From NCBI RefSeq assembly GCF_005768555.2, contig NZ_VCHX02000131.1, forward strand, positions 1 to 64,000: DNA of 64,000 nucleotides, in the 5' to 3' direction. A program made the translations under genes and the position numbers. Below the pieces are notes generated by a model. The model was given only the letters and a program-made list of their open reading frames with translations. It was not told the origin of the DNA and did not search any database. Below, piece after piece: positions 34,462 to 43,161 of this stretch. Source of the DNA: Streptomyces sporangiiformans (lineage in GTDB: Bacteria; Actinomycetota; Actinomycetes; Streptomycetales; Streptomycetaceae). Position 1 is the stretch's first letter. Each line of letters begins with the position of its first letter.

Positions 34462-34587
34462 CTAATGTCGTGTGTCCGCTGCGATCCTGCGCCCCTGTTG
34501 CGCGGCCCGTTGAAGAGCTTGGGCCACCTGCTCGGCGTCATCGGGAGACAGCACGCTCAGACCGAGGTCGCTGCTGAACGCGCTCAT
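34462..34587 (-). CDS. 41-residue peptide coupled to the DUF1152 gene
   Basis: The frame starts at ATG 34587, overlapping the DUF1152 stop (ATGA), and ends with TAG at 34462-34464. The peptide MSAFSSDLGLSVLSPDDAEQ continues into an amphipathic Gln/Ala-rich helix (VAQALQRAAQQGRR). The overlap is the standard arrangement of translationally coupled genes in this genome, and composition is protein-like. It could be a small partner of the DUF1152 protein, a peptide product, or the head of a truncated gene. No cysteine, signal peptide or known leader motif is present. Confidence 0.5.
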   Translation of the reverse strand: MSAFSSDLGLSVLSPDDAEQVAQALQRAAQQGRRIAADTRH

Positions 34588-35705
34588 GGTGTCGGTTCCT
34601 CACAAGCCGTCGTACCACTGGCAGGGATGCTCCACAGTGGTGCGGCGTACCGCTCCGGGCGGCTGCGGAGGAGCAGTTGGTGCAGGTCCTCGCGCAGGGA
34701 GCCGTCGAGGTTCAGCGCCTCGATGATGCGGCGGAACGTCGCGTGGGTGACTCCCCGGCTGCGGGCTTTGGCCTCGAACCGGTCGAGTTGGAGCAGCACG
34801 GTCTCGGGGTCGAGCCTGACCGGTGGCTGTTCCTTGAGCGAGGCGGCCTTGTCGCGTTCGTAGTCGATCTCCGAGGAGCCGCAGATCTCGCGGCTGTGTG
34901 CCTCCACCTCGGCCAGCGTTTCCGTTGCCATGACGGCGCGGGCCAACTGATTGCGGCTGACCGCCTCGTCCAAGTCGACTTCGTGGACCGTGGGGCCTTC
35001 GTCGGTGAGGGGTACGGGGCGCTCGGCGTCTCGCATCTCGCAGGTGCCGCGTACGCCTCGGGCCGTCGCCGCGAGCATCCCGGCGGCCTCCGACGGGTGC
35101 CACTCCAGGACCGAGCTGACCGGCTCCACGTCCTGCGCGGTGAAGGTGTGGACGAGCGGGCCGAGCATGCCGCGCAGGGCGTCCGACGGGATGTCGCCGT
35201 CCAGGCCGGGGCCTGCGACCAGGAGGCGGACGGGTGCGTTCACCTGGCAGCACGCGGCGAGCGTGACGGCGTCGGCGAGTGGGCTCTTGAGGGTTGGTTC
35301 GTCGCCCCGCGCGAGGATGTCGCCGCCCACGTCCAGAAGATCGATCGACTCCGGTGCCAAGTGGCCCACCAGCTCTTCGAGTTGGCGGGTGATGCCCTCG
35401 GCGCCGTGGTGCGGATCGATCAGGGCGAAGGTGTGGGGGAGTTCCGCTGCGAGGCGGGGGAGGGTGGACCTTGCCGGGGCGATAGGGCGGGCCTCGGCCG
35501 ACACTGCCCGGACGGCTGGGGTGAGCTGTTCGAGGCCGGTGAAGTCGGCCGGTCCGCGCGGGCCCGGTACCGGGTCGATGAGGAGGCGGTCCCACGCGTA
35601 GGTGAGGATCATCGCCTGGTCGTCGTCGCCGTAGAGGGCGGCGTGAAGCATTGCGGCGGCGACCGCGTCGCCCCCTCCTCCTGCCGCGACGATCAACCTC
35701 GTCAT
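34584..35705 (-). CDS. DUF1152 family protein
   Basis: The 373-residue product begins MTRLIVAAGGGGDAVAAAML and contains LLDVGGDILARGDEPTLKSP, the DUF1152 hallmarks. The glycine-rich N-terminus resembles a nucleotide-binding loop, and the DVGGD and GDEPTLKSPLAD motifs are likely active-site elements. The family is widespread in actinobacteria but has no proven reaction; some members sit in peptide or nucleotide-modifying loci. The ATG 35705 has a weak ribosome site. It is coupled downstream to a 41-residue frame. The left border (35706-35785) is a short gap before the membrane-protein gene. Confidence 0.88.
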   Translation of the reverse strand: MTRLIVAAGGGGDAVAAAMLHAALYGDDDQAMILTYAWDRLLIDPVPGPRGPADFTGLEQLTPAVRAVSAEARPIAPARSTLPRLAAELPHTFALIDPHHGAEGITRQLEELVGHLAPESIDLLDVGGDILARGDEPTLKSPLADAVTLAACCQVNAPVRLLVAGPGLDGDIPSDALRGMLGPLVHTFTAQDVEPVSSVLEWHPSEAAGMLAATARGVRGTCEMRDAERPVPLTDEGPTVHEVDLDEAVSRNQLARAVMATETLAEVEAHSREICGSSEIDYERDKAASLKEQPPVRLDPETVLLQLDRFEAKARSRGVTHATFRRIIEALNLDGSLREDLHQLLLRSRPERYAAPLWSIPASGTTACEEPTP

Positions 35706-35785
35706 GCGATCAGCCTACGGTCCCATGCCGGTGGCTGCCGCGACCGACTTCCTCCACGCACTGTCCGCCCACATTTCGCTCGAAC

Positions 35786-37237
35786 TCACCAGCCGGTCAG
35801 CAGCAGGTGGTTGACGAGGAGGGCGAGAAGGGCCTGTGCGGCCAGCCAGGCTCGGGGCCGGGGCAGGAACGCGCAGGCCGGCAGCAGCCAGGCCGCGAAC
35901 GGCAGCCAGATGCGCTCCGTCTCCGCCTTGCTCATACCGGAGAGATCCGCCACGAGCAGAGCCAACAGGGCGGACAGGACGAGCAGGGCGAGACCTGTGC
36001 GGACACCAGTGCGTCGGCGGACCAGTGTGACCCCCGCTCGTCGCAGTCCCGCCACCGTGGCGGGGCCGACGACGAGCACCGTGCACGCGAGGTTCGCCCA
36101 CACCCAGTAGCCGTACGGACGGAAGCCGCCGGCGCCCTGGTGGTAGCGCCGGACCAGCAGGTGGTACGCCTCCCACCAGTCGAATCCGGCGAGGGTGAAC
36201 AGCAGCGGGACGACGGCGAGTCCGGCGAGCAGGGCGAGAAGGACGGGGAGTCCCTGGGCGAGGTTCCGGATCCGGTCCCGGCCCAGCAGCAGCACGCCCG
36301 CCCCGATCAGTGCGCACAGCGTGAGCCCGTACGAGAGGTAGCAGGTCAGGCCGAACAGCAGCCCCGAGCCGAACGCCGCCGTCCGCCGCCGGAGTTCCGT
36401 TCGCCCTGTCAGCGCGAGGGCGAGCAGTGCCACGGACCAGGCGGCGACCGCCGTGAAGTACGCGTCGGCGGAGGTGCCCATCCACACCGCGGCCGGAGCG
36501 AGGACCAGGAACGGCGCTGCCCGGCGCGCGAGGCCCTCCCCGGCCAGGGCCCGCACCGTGACGAGCACGGCCGCGCACCCCGCGGCGCCGACGGCGATGC
36601 ACCAGACACCGGCCCACGCCCCGCCACCCAGGCCGATCCGGTCGAGGAGGACGAAGGTGAGGGTGGCCGCCGGGGGATGCCCCGCGACATGGGGAGGCCA
36701 GTGGTCCGGGGAGCCCAGCAGAATGTGGTCGGTGAAGGTCCGCAGGGTGCCGGGGATGTTCTCGAAGCGATCGATGACCTGCAGGTACTCGTACTTGGTC
36801 GTCAGCCGCCGGGCGATCCCGCGGTGCCAGCCGTCGATGAGGGCGAGGGACCACGTCCAGGTCATGGCGGTGACCCAGGAGGTCCACAGCAGCGGACGCC
36901 AGGGCAGGCGGGCGGCCACGCCGGGGCCGTACGCCACGACGGCGATCGCGACGACGAGCGCGGCCGGGGTGCCGGGGCCCGTGTGCGGCGCCCAGTTGGC
37001 GTACAGGGGCGGCCAGCCGACGTGGAGGACGTCGTCGGCGCGCTTGATGGCGATGCCGGCCAACGCGGCGGCCGCGACGAGCAGTGCGGCGGCCGCGACC
37101 GCACACAGGTCGCGGCGGGGATGGCCGTTGGCCGGGTCGCGGTTGTCCTCGCCGGGGTTGTCCTCGTCGCGGTTGTCCTCGTCGGGGTTGTCCCGGCCAG
37201 GTCTGTCCAGGTCGGGGTTGTGGAGATCGCGGGTCAC
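35786..37237 (-). CDS. Polytopic membrane protein, glycosyltransferase-C-like
   Basis: The 483-residue protein has an acidic, repeat-rich cytoplasmic head of about 40 residues (units like PDEDNRDEDN, coded by a 15-bp repeat) and 11-12 membrane helices. An early external loop contains Asp-rich and HPPAATLTFVLLDRI segments, and the overall pattern resembles polyprenyl-phosphate-sugar GT-C transferases, without a motif that fixes the substrate. Start is GTG 37237 with a TAGCGT -10 box six bases upstream and no ribosome site: a probable leaderless gene, divergent from the molybdopterin oxidoreductase. Confidence 0.8.
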   Translation of the reverse strand: MTRDLHNPDLDRPGRDNPDEDNRDEDNPGEDNRDPANGHPRRDLCAVAAAALLVAAAALAGIAIKRADDVLHVGWPPLYANWAPHTGPGTPAALVVAIAVVAYGPGVAARLPWRPLLWTSWVTAMTWTWSLALIDGWHRGIARRLTTKYEYLQVIDRFENIPGTLRTFTDHILLGSPDHWPPHVAGHPPAATLTFVLLDRIGLGGGAWAGVWCIAVGAAGCAAVLVTVRALAGEGLARRAAPFLVLAPAAVWMGTSADAYFTAVAAWSVALLALALTGRTELRRRTAAFGSGLLFGLTCYLSYGLTLCALIGAGVLLLGRDRIRNLAQGLPVLLALLAGLAVVPLLFTLAGFDWWEAYHLLVRRYHQGAGGFRPYGYWVWANLACTVLVVGPATVAGLRRAGVTLVRRRTGVRTGLALLVLSALLALLVADLSGMSKAETERIWLPFAAWLLPACAFLPRPRAWLAAQALLALLVNHLLLTGW

Positions 37238-37243
37238 GCGGGA

Positions 37244-37344
37244 ACGCTAGGCCGGTCGGCGCCGATCACGGCCCCGACAGGCGTGGATGTCAGCGTTTCG
37301 TCATGGGTCGCGAGCCCGCTCGCCCGGTGCGCCGGGCCTACGGT
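37244..37344. promoter_or_regulatory. Divergent leaderless promoters
   Basis: Leftward -10 TAGCGT is at 37244-37249 (minus strand), six bases before GTG 37237. Rightward -10 TACGGT is at 37339-37344, six bases before ATG 37351. Neither gene has a ribosome site, so both transcripts probably begin at the start codon. Confidence 0.55.
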
Positions 37345-37350
37345 CTGGGC

Positions 37351-38679
37351 ATGGCACGGTCTCCGCGGCGCTGGCCGCCCCCTTCGTCCCCGGCGTTCTG
37401 GCGCAGCCCGCTGCGCGGCCCCTGGTTCACCTCGGTGCTCGGGGTGGTGCTGCTCGCCGGGATCACGGTGCTGTTCGTGACGGGGCTGCTGTCGTACGCG
37501 GCGTACAACCCGGACCTGTCGCCGGTGAACGACAAGACCCCCGACAAGGGGATCCTCGGCTTCTACCTCTTCTCCTGGCCGACCGACCCGTACTGGCTGT
37601 ACCGGCTCAACCAGGGCGTCCACGTCACGCTCGGGATCACGCTCGTCCCCGTCCTGCTGGCCAAGCTGTGGTCGGTCGTGCCCCGGCTGTTCCAGATGCC
37701 GCCGGCACGGTCGCTCGCTCACGCGCTGGAGCGGCTCTCGCTGCTTCTGCTGGTCGGCGGCGCTCTGTTCGAGTTCGTCACCGGTGTGCTCAACATCCAG
37801 CTCGACTACGTCTTCCCCGGCTCCTTCTACCCCCTGCACTTCTACGGCGCCTGGGTGTTCTTCGCCGCGTTCGTCGCGCACGTCGTACTGAGGGCGCCGA
37901 CGGCCGTGCGCAACCTGCGCCGACTCCGGGGGAGCGAAGGGGCATCGGCTCCTCCGCCGGGTGCGACGGGTTCGCCGCCGAGCCCGCCGCCCGTTTCCCC
38001 GCCGGTGTCCGCGGCGGAACCCTCGCTGGTGTCCCCGAACCCCGCGGAGCCCACCGTCTCGCGGCGCGGTGCGCTGGGTCTGGTCGGGGGCGGCTCGCTG
38101 CTCCTGTTCGCCACGACGGTGGGGCAGAACTTCGACGGGCCGCTGCGGGCCACCGCGCTCCTCGCCCCGCACGGCGGTGCCGAGCCGGGCAGCGGCCCCG
38201 CCGGGTTCCAGATCAACAAGACGGCCGCGTCCAGGGGGATCAGCGCGGCGGAGACGAGCGAGGAGGCGTGGCGGCTGGCAGTGACCGGCCCCGGCGGAAC
38301 CGTACGTCTCAGTCGGGCCGACCTGCTCCGACTCCCCTTGAACAGCTCGGCGTTGCCCATCGCCTGCGTGGAGGGGTGGTCGACCTCCGACCAGTGGTGG
38401 CGGGGCGTACGGCTGCGGGATCTCGCCGCCCTCGTCGGATACGAGGCGGACGCGGCGCCCGACGTGCTCGTGGAGTCCCTCCAGCGCCGCGGCGCCTTCC
38501 GCCGGGCCGCCCTGCGGGCCAACCAGGTGCGTGACCCACGCTCCCTGCTGGCCCTGGACGTGAACGGAGAGCCGCTGACCCCCGACCATGGCTACCCCGC
38601 GCGGGTCATCGCGCCCGCCGTGCCCGGTGTGCTCAACACGAAGTGGGTGGCCCGGATGACGTTCGGAGAGCTGCGATGA
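37351..38679 (+). CDS. Cytochrome b561-like / molybdopterin oxidoreductase fusion
   Basis: The 442-residue product combines an N-terminal membrane part (about residues 20-200, four to five helices) with probable haem ligands (His in NQGVHVTLGI and in FVAHVVLR), a Pro/Ser linker, an RRGALGLVGGGSLLL segment resembling a Tat motif, and a C-terminal molybdopterin-binding domain with the ligand Cys in LPIACVEGWSTSDQWW. It is like YedZ and YedY in one chain, so electrons could pass from membrane haem to the Moco site outside. Substrate may be a sulfoxide or other oxidised compound; unproven. The next gene overlaps its stop (ATGA). Confidence 0.85.
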   Translation: MARSPRRWPPPSSPAFWRSPLRGPWFTSVLGVVLLAGITVLFVTGLLSYAAYNPDLSPVNDKTPDKGILGFYLFSWPTDPYWLYRLNQGVHVTLGITLVPVLLAKLWSVVPRLFQMPPARSLAHALERLSLLLLVGGALFEFVTGVLNIQLDYVFPGSFYPLHFYGAWVFFAAFVAHVVLRAPTAVRNLRRLRGSEGASAPPPGATGSPPSPPPVSPPVSAAEPSLVSPNPAEPTVSRRGALGLVGGGSLLLFATTVGQNFDGPLRATALLAPHGGAEPGSGPAGFQINKTAASRGISAAETSEEAWRLAVTGPGGTVRLSRADLLRLPLNSSALPIACVEGWSTSDQWWRGVRLRDLAALVGYEADAAPDVLVESLQRRGAFRRAALRANQVRDPRSLLALDVNGEPLTPDHGYPARVIAPAVPGVLNTKWVARMTFGELR

Positions 38680-39173
38680 GGCCGACGGGGCCGGCGAGGC
38701 TGCGGGCGGCAGTGGGCAGCCCGTTCCAACTACTGCTCCTCGCCTGCACGTTCGCGCTCGCCGGGTACGCCGGGGTGCGGTTGCTGGCGGAGGACTGGTT
38801 CGGGGTGGCGCTGTGGTTCGTGGGCGCGGCGGTGCTGCACGACCTCGTCCTGCTGCCGCTGTACGCGGTGCTGGACCGTACGGTCGTGCGGGCGGCCGGT
38901 GCGGTCGGCCGCCAGGAGCTGACCCTGTACGTGCGCGTGCCGGCGGCCTTCTCCGGGCTGCTCCTGCTCGTGTGGTTCCCGCTGATCAGTGGCCGGGTGG
39001 CGGACCGCTACCGGTCGTTCACCGGGCTCTCGCCCGACGGCTTCCTCGCGCGCTGGCTGCTGATCACGGCCCTGCTGTTCGGCGGCTCGGCGCTGCTGAT
39101 GGTGCTGCGGCTGCGGCTGCAGCGGCGGCGGCTGCGCAGGGCGACGAAGGACCGGCCGCCGGCCGTCCACTGA
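38676..39173 (+). CDS. Small four-helix membrane protein coupled to the oxidoreductase
   Basis: The 165-residue product has four hydrophobic segments (about residues 17-33, 40-60, 85-103, 118-145) and a basic C-terminus. It starts with ATG 38676 overlapping the oxidoreductase stop, so it is probably made with it and may serve as a membrane partner. It has no recognisable cofactor motif. Its last 166 bases overlap, in antisense, the 3' end of the methyltransferase gene. Confidence 0.8.
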   Translation: MRPTGPARLRAAVGSPFQLLLLACTFALAGYAGVRLLAEDWFGVALWFVGAAVLHDLVLLPLYAVLDRTVVRAAGAVGRQELTLYVRVPAAFSGLLLLVWFPLISGRVADRYRSFTGLSPDGFLARWLLITALLFGGSALLMVLRLRLQRRRLRRATKDRPPAVH

Positions 39174-39784
39174 TCGGCCGCGCGCCAGGCCGGTGTGTCG
39201 GCGTACCGCAGCAGCGCCCGGGTGCCGAGCCGGGCCCAGGGGAACGTGGCGTCGGCGGGACCTTGGTTGTCGGCGGCCCGGACGAGGCGCACGTCCACGC
39301 GCTCGTCCACGTCCGCCGGGACCGTCTCGGCGATCAACAGGCCGCCGGGCAGCAGCAGTTCGGCCAGTCGGCGGAGCAGGGCGCGCGGGTCGCCGCCAAT
39401 GCCGAGGTTTCCGTCGAGGAGCAGGGCGGTGTCCCAACGGCCCTCACCGGGCAGCGGTTCGAAGACCGAGCGTCGCAGGGCCTGCCCCCCGAGCCGTACG
39501 GTGTGGGCGACGGCGGCCTCGCTGACGTCGATGCCGAGCGCGAGCCGGCTCCGGGCGGCGAGCTCCGTGACCAGCCGGCCCGGCCCGCACCCCACGTCGA
39601 GGACGGCTCCCTCGCAGCGCCCCAGGACTTCCAGGTCCACGGCGTCGGCCCGGGCGCACCACCGCTCCACCTCCAGGGGCAGCAGCCAGCCGTCGCCGCG
39701 GCGCAGGAAGAGCGGTCCGCGACCGGTGCGCAGGGCGTCGGCGTAGGGGTCGGTGGACCAGGGACGTTCCGACACCGTGCTCAT
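39008..39784 (-). CDS. SAM-dependent class I methyltransferase
   Basis: The 258-residue product has the SAM motif VLDVGCGPGRLVTEL (about residues 61-75), the acidic loop GIDVSEAAV and a post-motif LLPGGLLIAETVP. The natural C-terminus probably ends near GGRSFVALRSRRR; the last about 40 residues are read antisense through the neighbouring membrane gene and look non-native, so the original stop codon may have been lost. The start ATG 39784 overlaps the upstream stop (ATGA). It belongs to a coupled minus-strand set with the DUF2064 and family-2 glycosyltransferases. Confidence 0.87.
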   Translation of the reverse strand: MSTVSERPWSTDPYADALRTGRGPLFLRRGDGWLLPLEVERWCARADAVDLEVLGRCEGAVLDVGCGPGRLVTELAARSRLALGIDVSEAAVAHTVRLGGQALRRSVFEPLPGEGRWDTALLLDGNLGIGGDPRALLRRLAELLLPGGLLIAETVPADVDERVDVRLVRAADNQGPADATFPWARLGTRALLRYADTPAWRAADQWTAGGRSFVALRSRRRCSRSRSTISSAEPPNSRAVISSQRARKPSGESPVNDR

Positions 39785-40398
39785 CGGCCCGCCACCGCCC
39801 GCAGCCGGGCCAGCTCCTCGGCGAAGCGTCCGCGGGGCGAGGACGCCGCGACCGCCTCCGCGTCGGCGGCGGTGTCGACGTCCCGCAGGACCGCCGCATC
39901 GCGCACGCGCAGTCCGGCCGCGACGAGCCGGTCGCGCTGCGCGGCGCCGGTGGCGGGGGTCGACATGGGGATCCCGCGCACCAGTTCCGGGTCCGGCTCG
40001 GCCAGCCCCAGGGCCCAGAAGCCGCCGTCCTCGGCCGGACCGAAGTACGCGTCGCACCCGGCGAAGTCCACGGTCAGGAGGTCCGGCGTCACCTGCGGTG
40101 TGTCCATGCCGATGAGCAGGGCCGGGCCGTCGCATCCGGCGAAGGCGGCGGCAAGCCGCTCGTCCAGTCCGCCCGCGCATTGCGGTACGACGTCGAAGCC
40201 GGGCGGCAGCCAAGGCCCGGCCCGCCCGTCGAGCACGAGGACGCGCCGGGAGGCGGGGGCCGCCGCCACGGCGCGCAGGGTGTCCGCGAGGGCCGCCTCG
40301 GCGAGCGCCGCCGCCTCCCGCGGGGTGAACGGCGGTGTCAGCCTGGTCTTCACCCGCCCCGGGCGCGGCTCTTTGGCGATGACGAGCAGGGTGGTCAA
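39781..40398 (-). CDS. DUF2064-type glycosyltransferase-like protein
   Basis: The 205-residue product opens MTTLLVIAKEPRPGRVKTRL and includes LLIGMDTPQVTPDLL and GPAEDGGFWALGL, the DUF2064 (TIGR04282-like) pattern: a GT-A fold related to nucleotide-sugar transferases. The TTG start at 40398 overlaps the preceding stop (TTGA) and has AGGAG seven bases upstream. It is usually paired with a family-2 glycosyltransferase, as here. The donor and acceptor are unknown. Confidence 0.88.
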   Translation of the reverse strand: MTTLLVIAKEPRPGRVKTRLTPPFTPREAAALAEAALADTLRAVAAAPASRRVLVLDGRAGPWLPPGFDVVPQCAGGLDERLAAAFAGCDGPALLIGMDTPQVTPDLLTVDFAGCDAYFGPAEDGGFWALGLAEPDPELVRGIPMSTPATGAAQRDRLVAAGLRVRDAAVLRDVDTAADAEAVAASSPRGRFAEELARLRAVAGR

Positions 40399-41096
40399 TG
40401 CGGGACTCCTTCTCGACCGGGGGCTTCGGCCAGGACGCGGCTCATGTCCCGCACCGCCTGCCAGGTGCCGCGCCAGGTGCCGGTCACCTTGGAGGTGCCG
40501 TTGCGCGGCAGGTAGGGCACGTCGTGCTCGGTGATGCGCCAGCCCGCGTCGGCGGCCCGCACGACCATCTGCAGGGGATAGCCGCTGCGCCGGTCGGTGA
40601 GGCCGAGTCCGAGCAGCGGCTCGCGCCGGGCGGCACGCAGCGGGCCGAGGTCGTGCAGGCGCAGTCCGGTGCGGCGGCGCAGCATCCGGGCGAGCGCGAG
40701 ATTGCCCGCCCTGGCATGTGCCGGCCAGGCGCCCCTGCCCCGCGGCCGGCGCCGTCCGAGCACCAGGTCGGCCTCGCCGGCGCGCACCGCGCGCACGAAC
40801 GGCATCAGCAGCGACGGGTCGAGCGAGGCGTCGCAGTCGCAGAAGCACACGACGTCGGAGGTGGCGGCGACCAGGCCCGCGTGGCAGGCGGCGCCGAAAC
40901 CGCGGCGCGGCTCGTGGACGACGGTCGCGCCGAGTGCGCGGGCGAGGTCCGCCGAGCCGTCGGTCGAGCCGTTGTCCACGACCAGCGCGCGCCAGCCGGG
41001 CGGGATGCGGGCGAGCACCCAGGGAAGGGCGCCGGCCTCGTTCAGGCAGGGGAGGACCACGTCGACCTGCGGTCGTTCGGATGATGGGGGCGTCAC
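40395..41096 (-). CDS. Family 2 glycosyltransferase
   Basis: The 233-residue product has the GT2 signature: VDVVLPCLNEAGALPWVL near the N-terminus, VVDNGSTDGSADLARALG, and an acidic metal motif FCDCDASLDP (about residues 80-89). It should transfer a sugar from a nucleotide donor, often to polyprenyl phosphate. GTG 41096 fits a leaderless transcript (TAGGGT -10 at 41104-41109, seven bases upstream); a GTG three codons earlier (41105) lies inside that box. It heads a coupled three-gene operon with DUF2064 and the methyltransferase. Confidence 0.9.
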   Translation of the reverse strand: MTPPSSERPQVDVVLPCLNEAGALPWVLARIPPGWRALVVDNGSTDGSADLARALGATVVHEPRRGFGAACHAGLVAATSDVVCFCDCDASLDPSLLMPFVRAVRAGEADLVLGRRRPRGRGAWPAHARAGNLALARMLRRRTGLRLHDLGPLRAARREPLLGLGLTDRRSGYPLQMVVRAADAGWRITEHDVPYLPRNGTSKVTGTWRGTWQAVRDMSRVLAEAPGREGVPH

Positions 41097-41103
41097 GGGT
41101 CTC

Positions 41104-41109
41104 ACCCTA
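41104..41109 (-). promoter_or_regulatory. Leaderless -10 box of the glycosyltransferase operon
   Basis: TAGGGT on the minus strand lies seven bases before GTG 41096; no ribosome site is present. Confidence 0.5.
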
Positions 41110-41220
41110 CGAGCGCGAAAGGTGCATTTCGGACGTCAGATCCTTACGAAACACGGACGTTGGGCCAGACCGAGGCGCTGGACGGGGGCCGGGACGCGGG
41201 CGCGGTGCCAGGCTGGGGGC

Positions 41221-41997
41221 ATGCAGCAGCCGTACGAATGCCCAGGTGCCGGACCGGGTCCACAGGTGACGCGCGAGCCCGGTCGCGACGGCGGCGACGG
41301 GGCCCGCGTTCTCGTCGTGGACGACGACCCCACCGTCGCCGAGGTCGTCTCCGGCTATCTCGACCGGGCCGGATACGTCGTGGACCGCGCGGAGGACGGG
41401 CCGGCCGCACTCGCCCGCGCCGCCGCGCACTGGCCGGATCTGGTGGTGCTGGACCTGATGCTGCCGGGCATGGACGGGCTCGAGGTGTGCCGCCGGATGC
41501 GGGGCCGCGGGCAGGTGCCGGTCATCATGCTCACCGCGCGCGGCGACGAGGACGACCGGATCCTCGGGCTCGAGGTGGGCGCGGACGACTACGTCACCAA
41601 GCCGTTCAGCCCCCGGGAACTGGTCCTGCGCGTCGAGTCGGTCCTGCGCCGCACCAGGCCCGCCGCCACCGCACGGCCCCTGCACGAGGCGGGACTCTCC
41701 GTCGACCCGGCCGCCCGTCGCGCCACCAAGAACGGCACCGGACTCGCCCTCACCGTCCGGGAGTTCGACCTGCTCGCGTTCTTCCTGCGCAACCCCGGCC
41801 GGGCGTACGGCCGGGAGGAGCTGATGCGCGAGGTCTGGGGCTGGGACTTCGGCGACCTCTCCACGGTCACCGTCCACGTCCGGCGGCTGCGCGGCAAGGT
41901 CGAGGACGACCCGGCCAGGCCCCGCCTGATCCAGACGGTGTGGGGGGTCGGCTACCGCTTCGACCCCGCCGGCACGCCCGGCAACGAGGAGGGTTGA
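41221..41997 (+). CDS. OmpR-type response regulator
   Basis: The 258-residue product has a 28-residue flexible head, a complete receiver (acidic pair VVDDDP, phospho-acceptor Asp78 in LVVLDLMLPGMDG, Thr105, Lys127 in YVTKPFSP) and a winged-helix DNA-binding domain (about 155-250, LTVREFDLLAFFLRN through TVWGVGYRFDP). Every key residue is kept, unlike the NarL-type regulator at 3.7 kb. The kinase follows two bases after the stop, so the pair is coupled. Regulated genes are unknown; the neighbouring glycosyltransferase and epimerase genes are obvious candidates. Confidence 0.95.
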   Translation: MQQPYECPGAGPGPQVTREPGRDGGDGARVLVVDDDPTVAEVVSGYLDRAGYVVDRAEDGPAALARAAAHWPDLVVLDLMLPGMDGLEVCRRMRGRGQVPVIMLTARGDEDDRILGLEVGADDYVTKPFSPRELVLRVESVLRRTRPAATARPLHEAGLSVDPAARRATKNGTGLALTVREFDLLAFFLRNPGRAYGREELMREVWGWDFGDLSTVTVHVRRLRGKVEDDPARPRLIQTVWGVGYRFDPAGTPGNEEG

Positions 41998-41999
41998 CC

Positions 42000-43112
42000 G
42001 TGAACGACACCCTGCTCATCGTCCTGTACGCCTTCCTCGGCGCCGCCGCGGCCGGGCTGCTCGGCGCAGGTGCGTTGTGGCTGCTGCGCCGTCGCTCGCT
42101 CACCGCCTCCCTCGCGGTGGTGGCCGCCGTGGCGGTGACCGCGATGCTCGCCGGCACCCTTGTCGTCGCCTGGGCGATGTTCCTGTCCGCCCATGACCTC
42201 ACCGTCGTGACCACCGTGGTCGCCATGGCCGCCGTGGTTTCGCTGGCCACCGCGCTGCTGCTGGGCCGCTGGGTGGTGGCCCGCAGCCGCGCACTCCAGC
42301 TGGCCGCCCGCTCCTTCGGCGACGGCGGCGACTTCGCGGCTCCCGACGGCCCGGCGACGGCCGAACTGGCCGCGCTCAGCCGGGAGCTGGCGGCGACCAG
42401 CGCCCGGCTCTCCGAATCGCGCGAGCGCGAGCGGGCCCTGGAGACGTCCCGGCGCGAACTCGTCGCCTGGATCTCGCACGACCTGCGCACCCCGCTCGCG
42501 GGCCTGCGCGCGATGTCCGAGGCGCTGGAGGACGGGGTCGCCGCCGACCCGGGCCGCTACCTCAAGCAGATCCGCACCGAGGTCGAGCGTCTCAACGACA
42601 TGGTGGGCGACCTGTTCGAGCTCTCCCGCATCCATGCGGGGGCGCTGGCGCTGAGCCCTAGCCGGATCTCCCTGTACGACCTCGTCGGCGACGCCCTGGC
42701 GGGCGCGGACCCGCTCGCCCGCGAGCTCGGCGTACGACTGGTCGGCGACCGCGTCGAGCCCGTGCCGGTGGAGGTGGACGGCAAGGAAATGAGCCGGGTG
42801 CTGGGCAATCTGCTGGTGAACGCGATCCGGCGCACGCCGGCCGACGGTACGGTCGCGATCGCCGCCGAGCGCTGCATGGACGGCATCGTCCTGTCCGTCA
42901 CGGACGGCTGCGGCGGCATCCCCGAGGAGGATCTGCCCCGGGTCTTCGACACCGGCTGGCGCGGCACCCACGCGCGTACGCCTCCGGCGGGCGCGGGTCT
43001 GGGCCTGGCCATCGTCCGCGGCATAGTCGAGGCCCATCAGGGGCGGGCCGCCGTACGCAACGTCATCGGCGGCTGCCGCTTCGAGGTGACGCTTCCGGCG
43101 GCCGAGGTGTGA
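42000..43112 (+). CDS. Sensor histidine kinase
   Basis: The 370-residue kinase has three membrane helices within the first 92 residues, a short HAMP-like stretch, HisKA with His160 (AWISHDLRTPLAGL), and an HATPase_c domain with the N box GNLLVNAIRRTP, DGCGGIPEEDLPRVFD and GAGLGLAIVRGIVEAH. The external region is very short, so the signal is probably sensed in the membrane. GTG 42000 is chosen because GGAGGG lies seven bases upstream; the preceding stop is at 41995-41997. It pairs with the OmpR-type regulator. Confidence 0.94.
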   Translation: MNDTLLIVLYAFLGAAAAGLLGAGALWLLRRRSLTASLAVVAAVAVTAMLAGTLVVAWAMFLSAHDLTVVTTVVAMAAVVSLATALLLGRWVVARSRALQLAARSFGDGGDFAAPDGPATAELAALSRELAATSARLSESRERERALETSRRELVAWISHDLRTPLAGLRAMSEALEDGVAADPGRYLKQIRTEVERLNDMVGDLFELSRIHAGALALSPSRISLYDLVGDALAGADPLARELGVRLVGDRVEPVPVEVDGKEMSRVLGNLLVNAIRRTPADGTVAIAAERCMDGIVLSVTDGCGGIPEEDLPRVFDTGWRGTHARTPPAGAGLGLAIVRGIVEAHQGRAAVRNVIGGCRFEVTLPAAEV

Positions 43113-43161
43113 GAAGGGAGATGTGAGGAGGGGGGGCGGCCGGGGCGGAAACAACCGGGGG

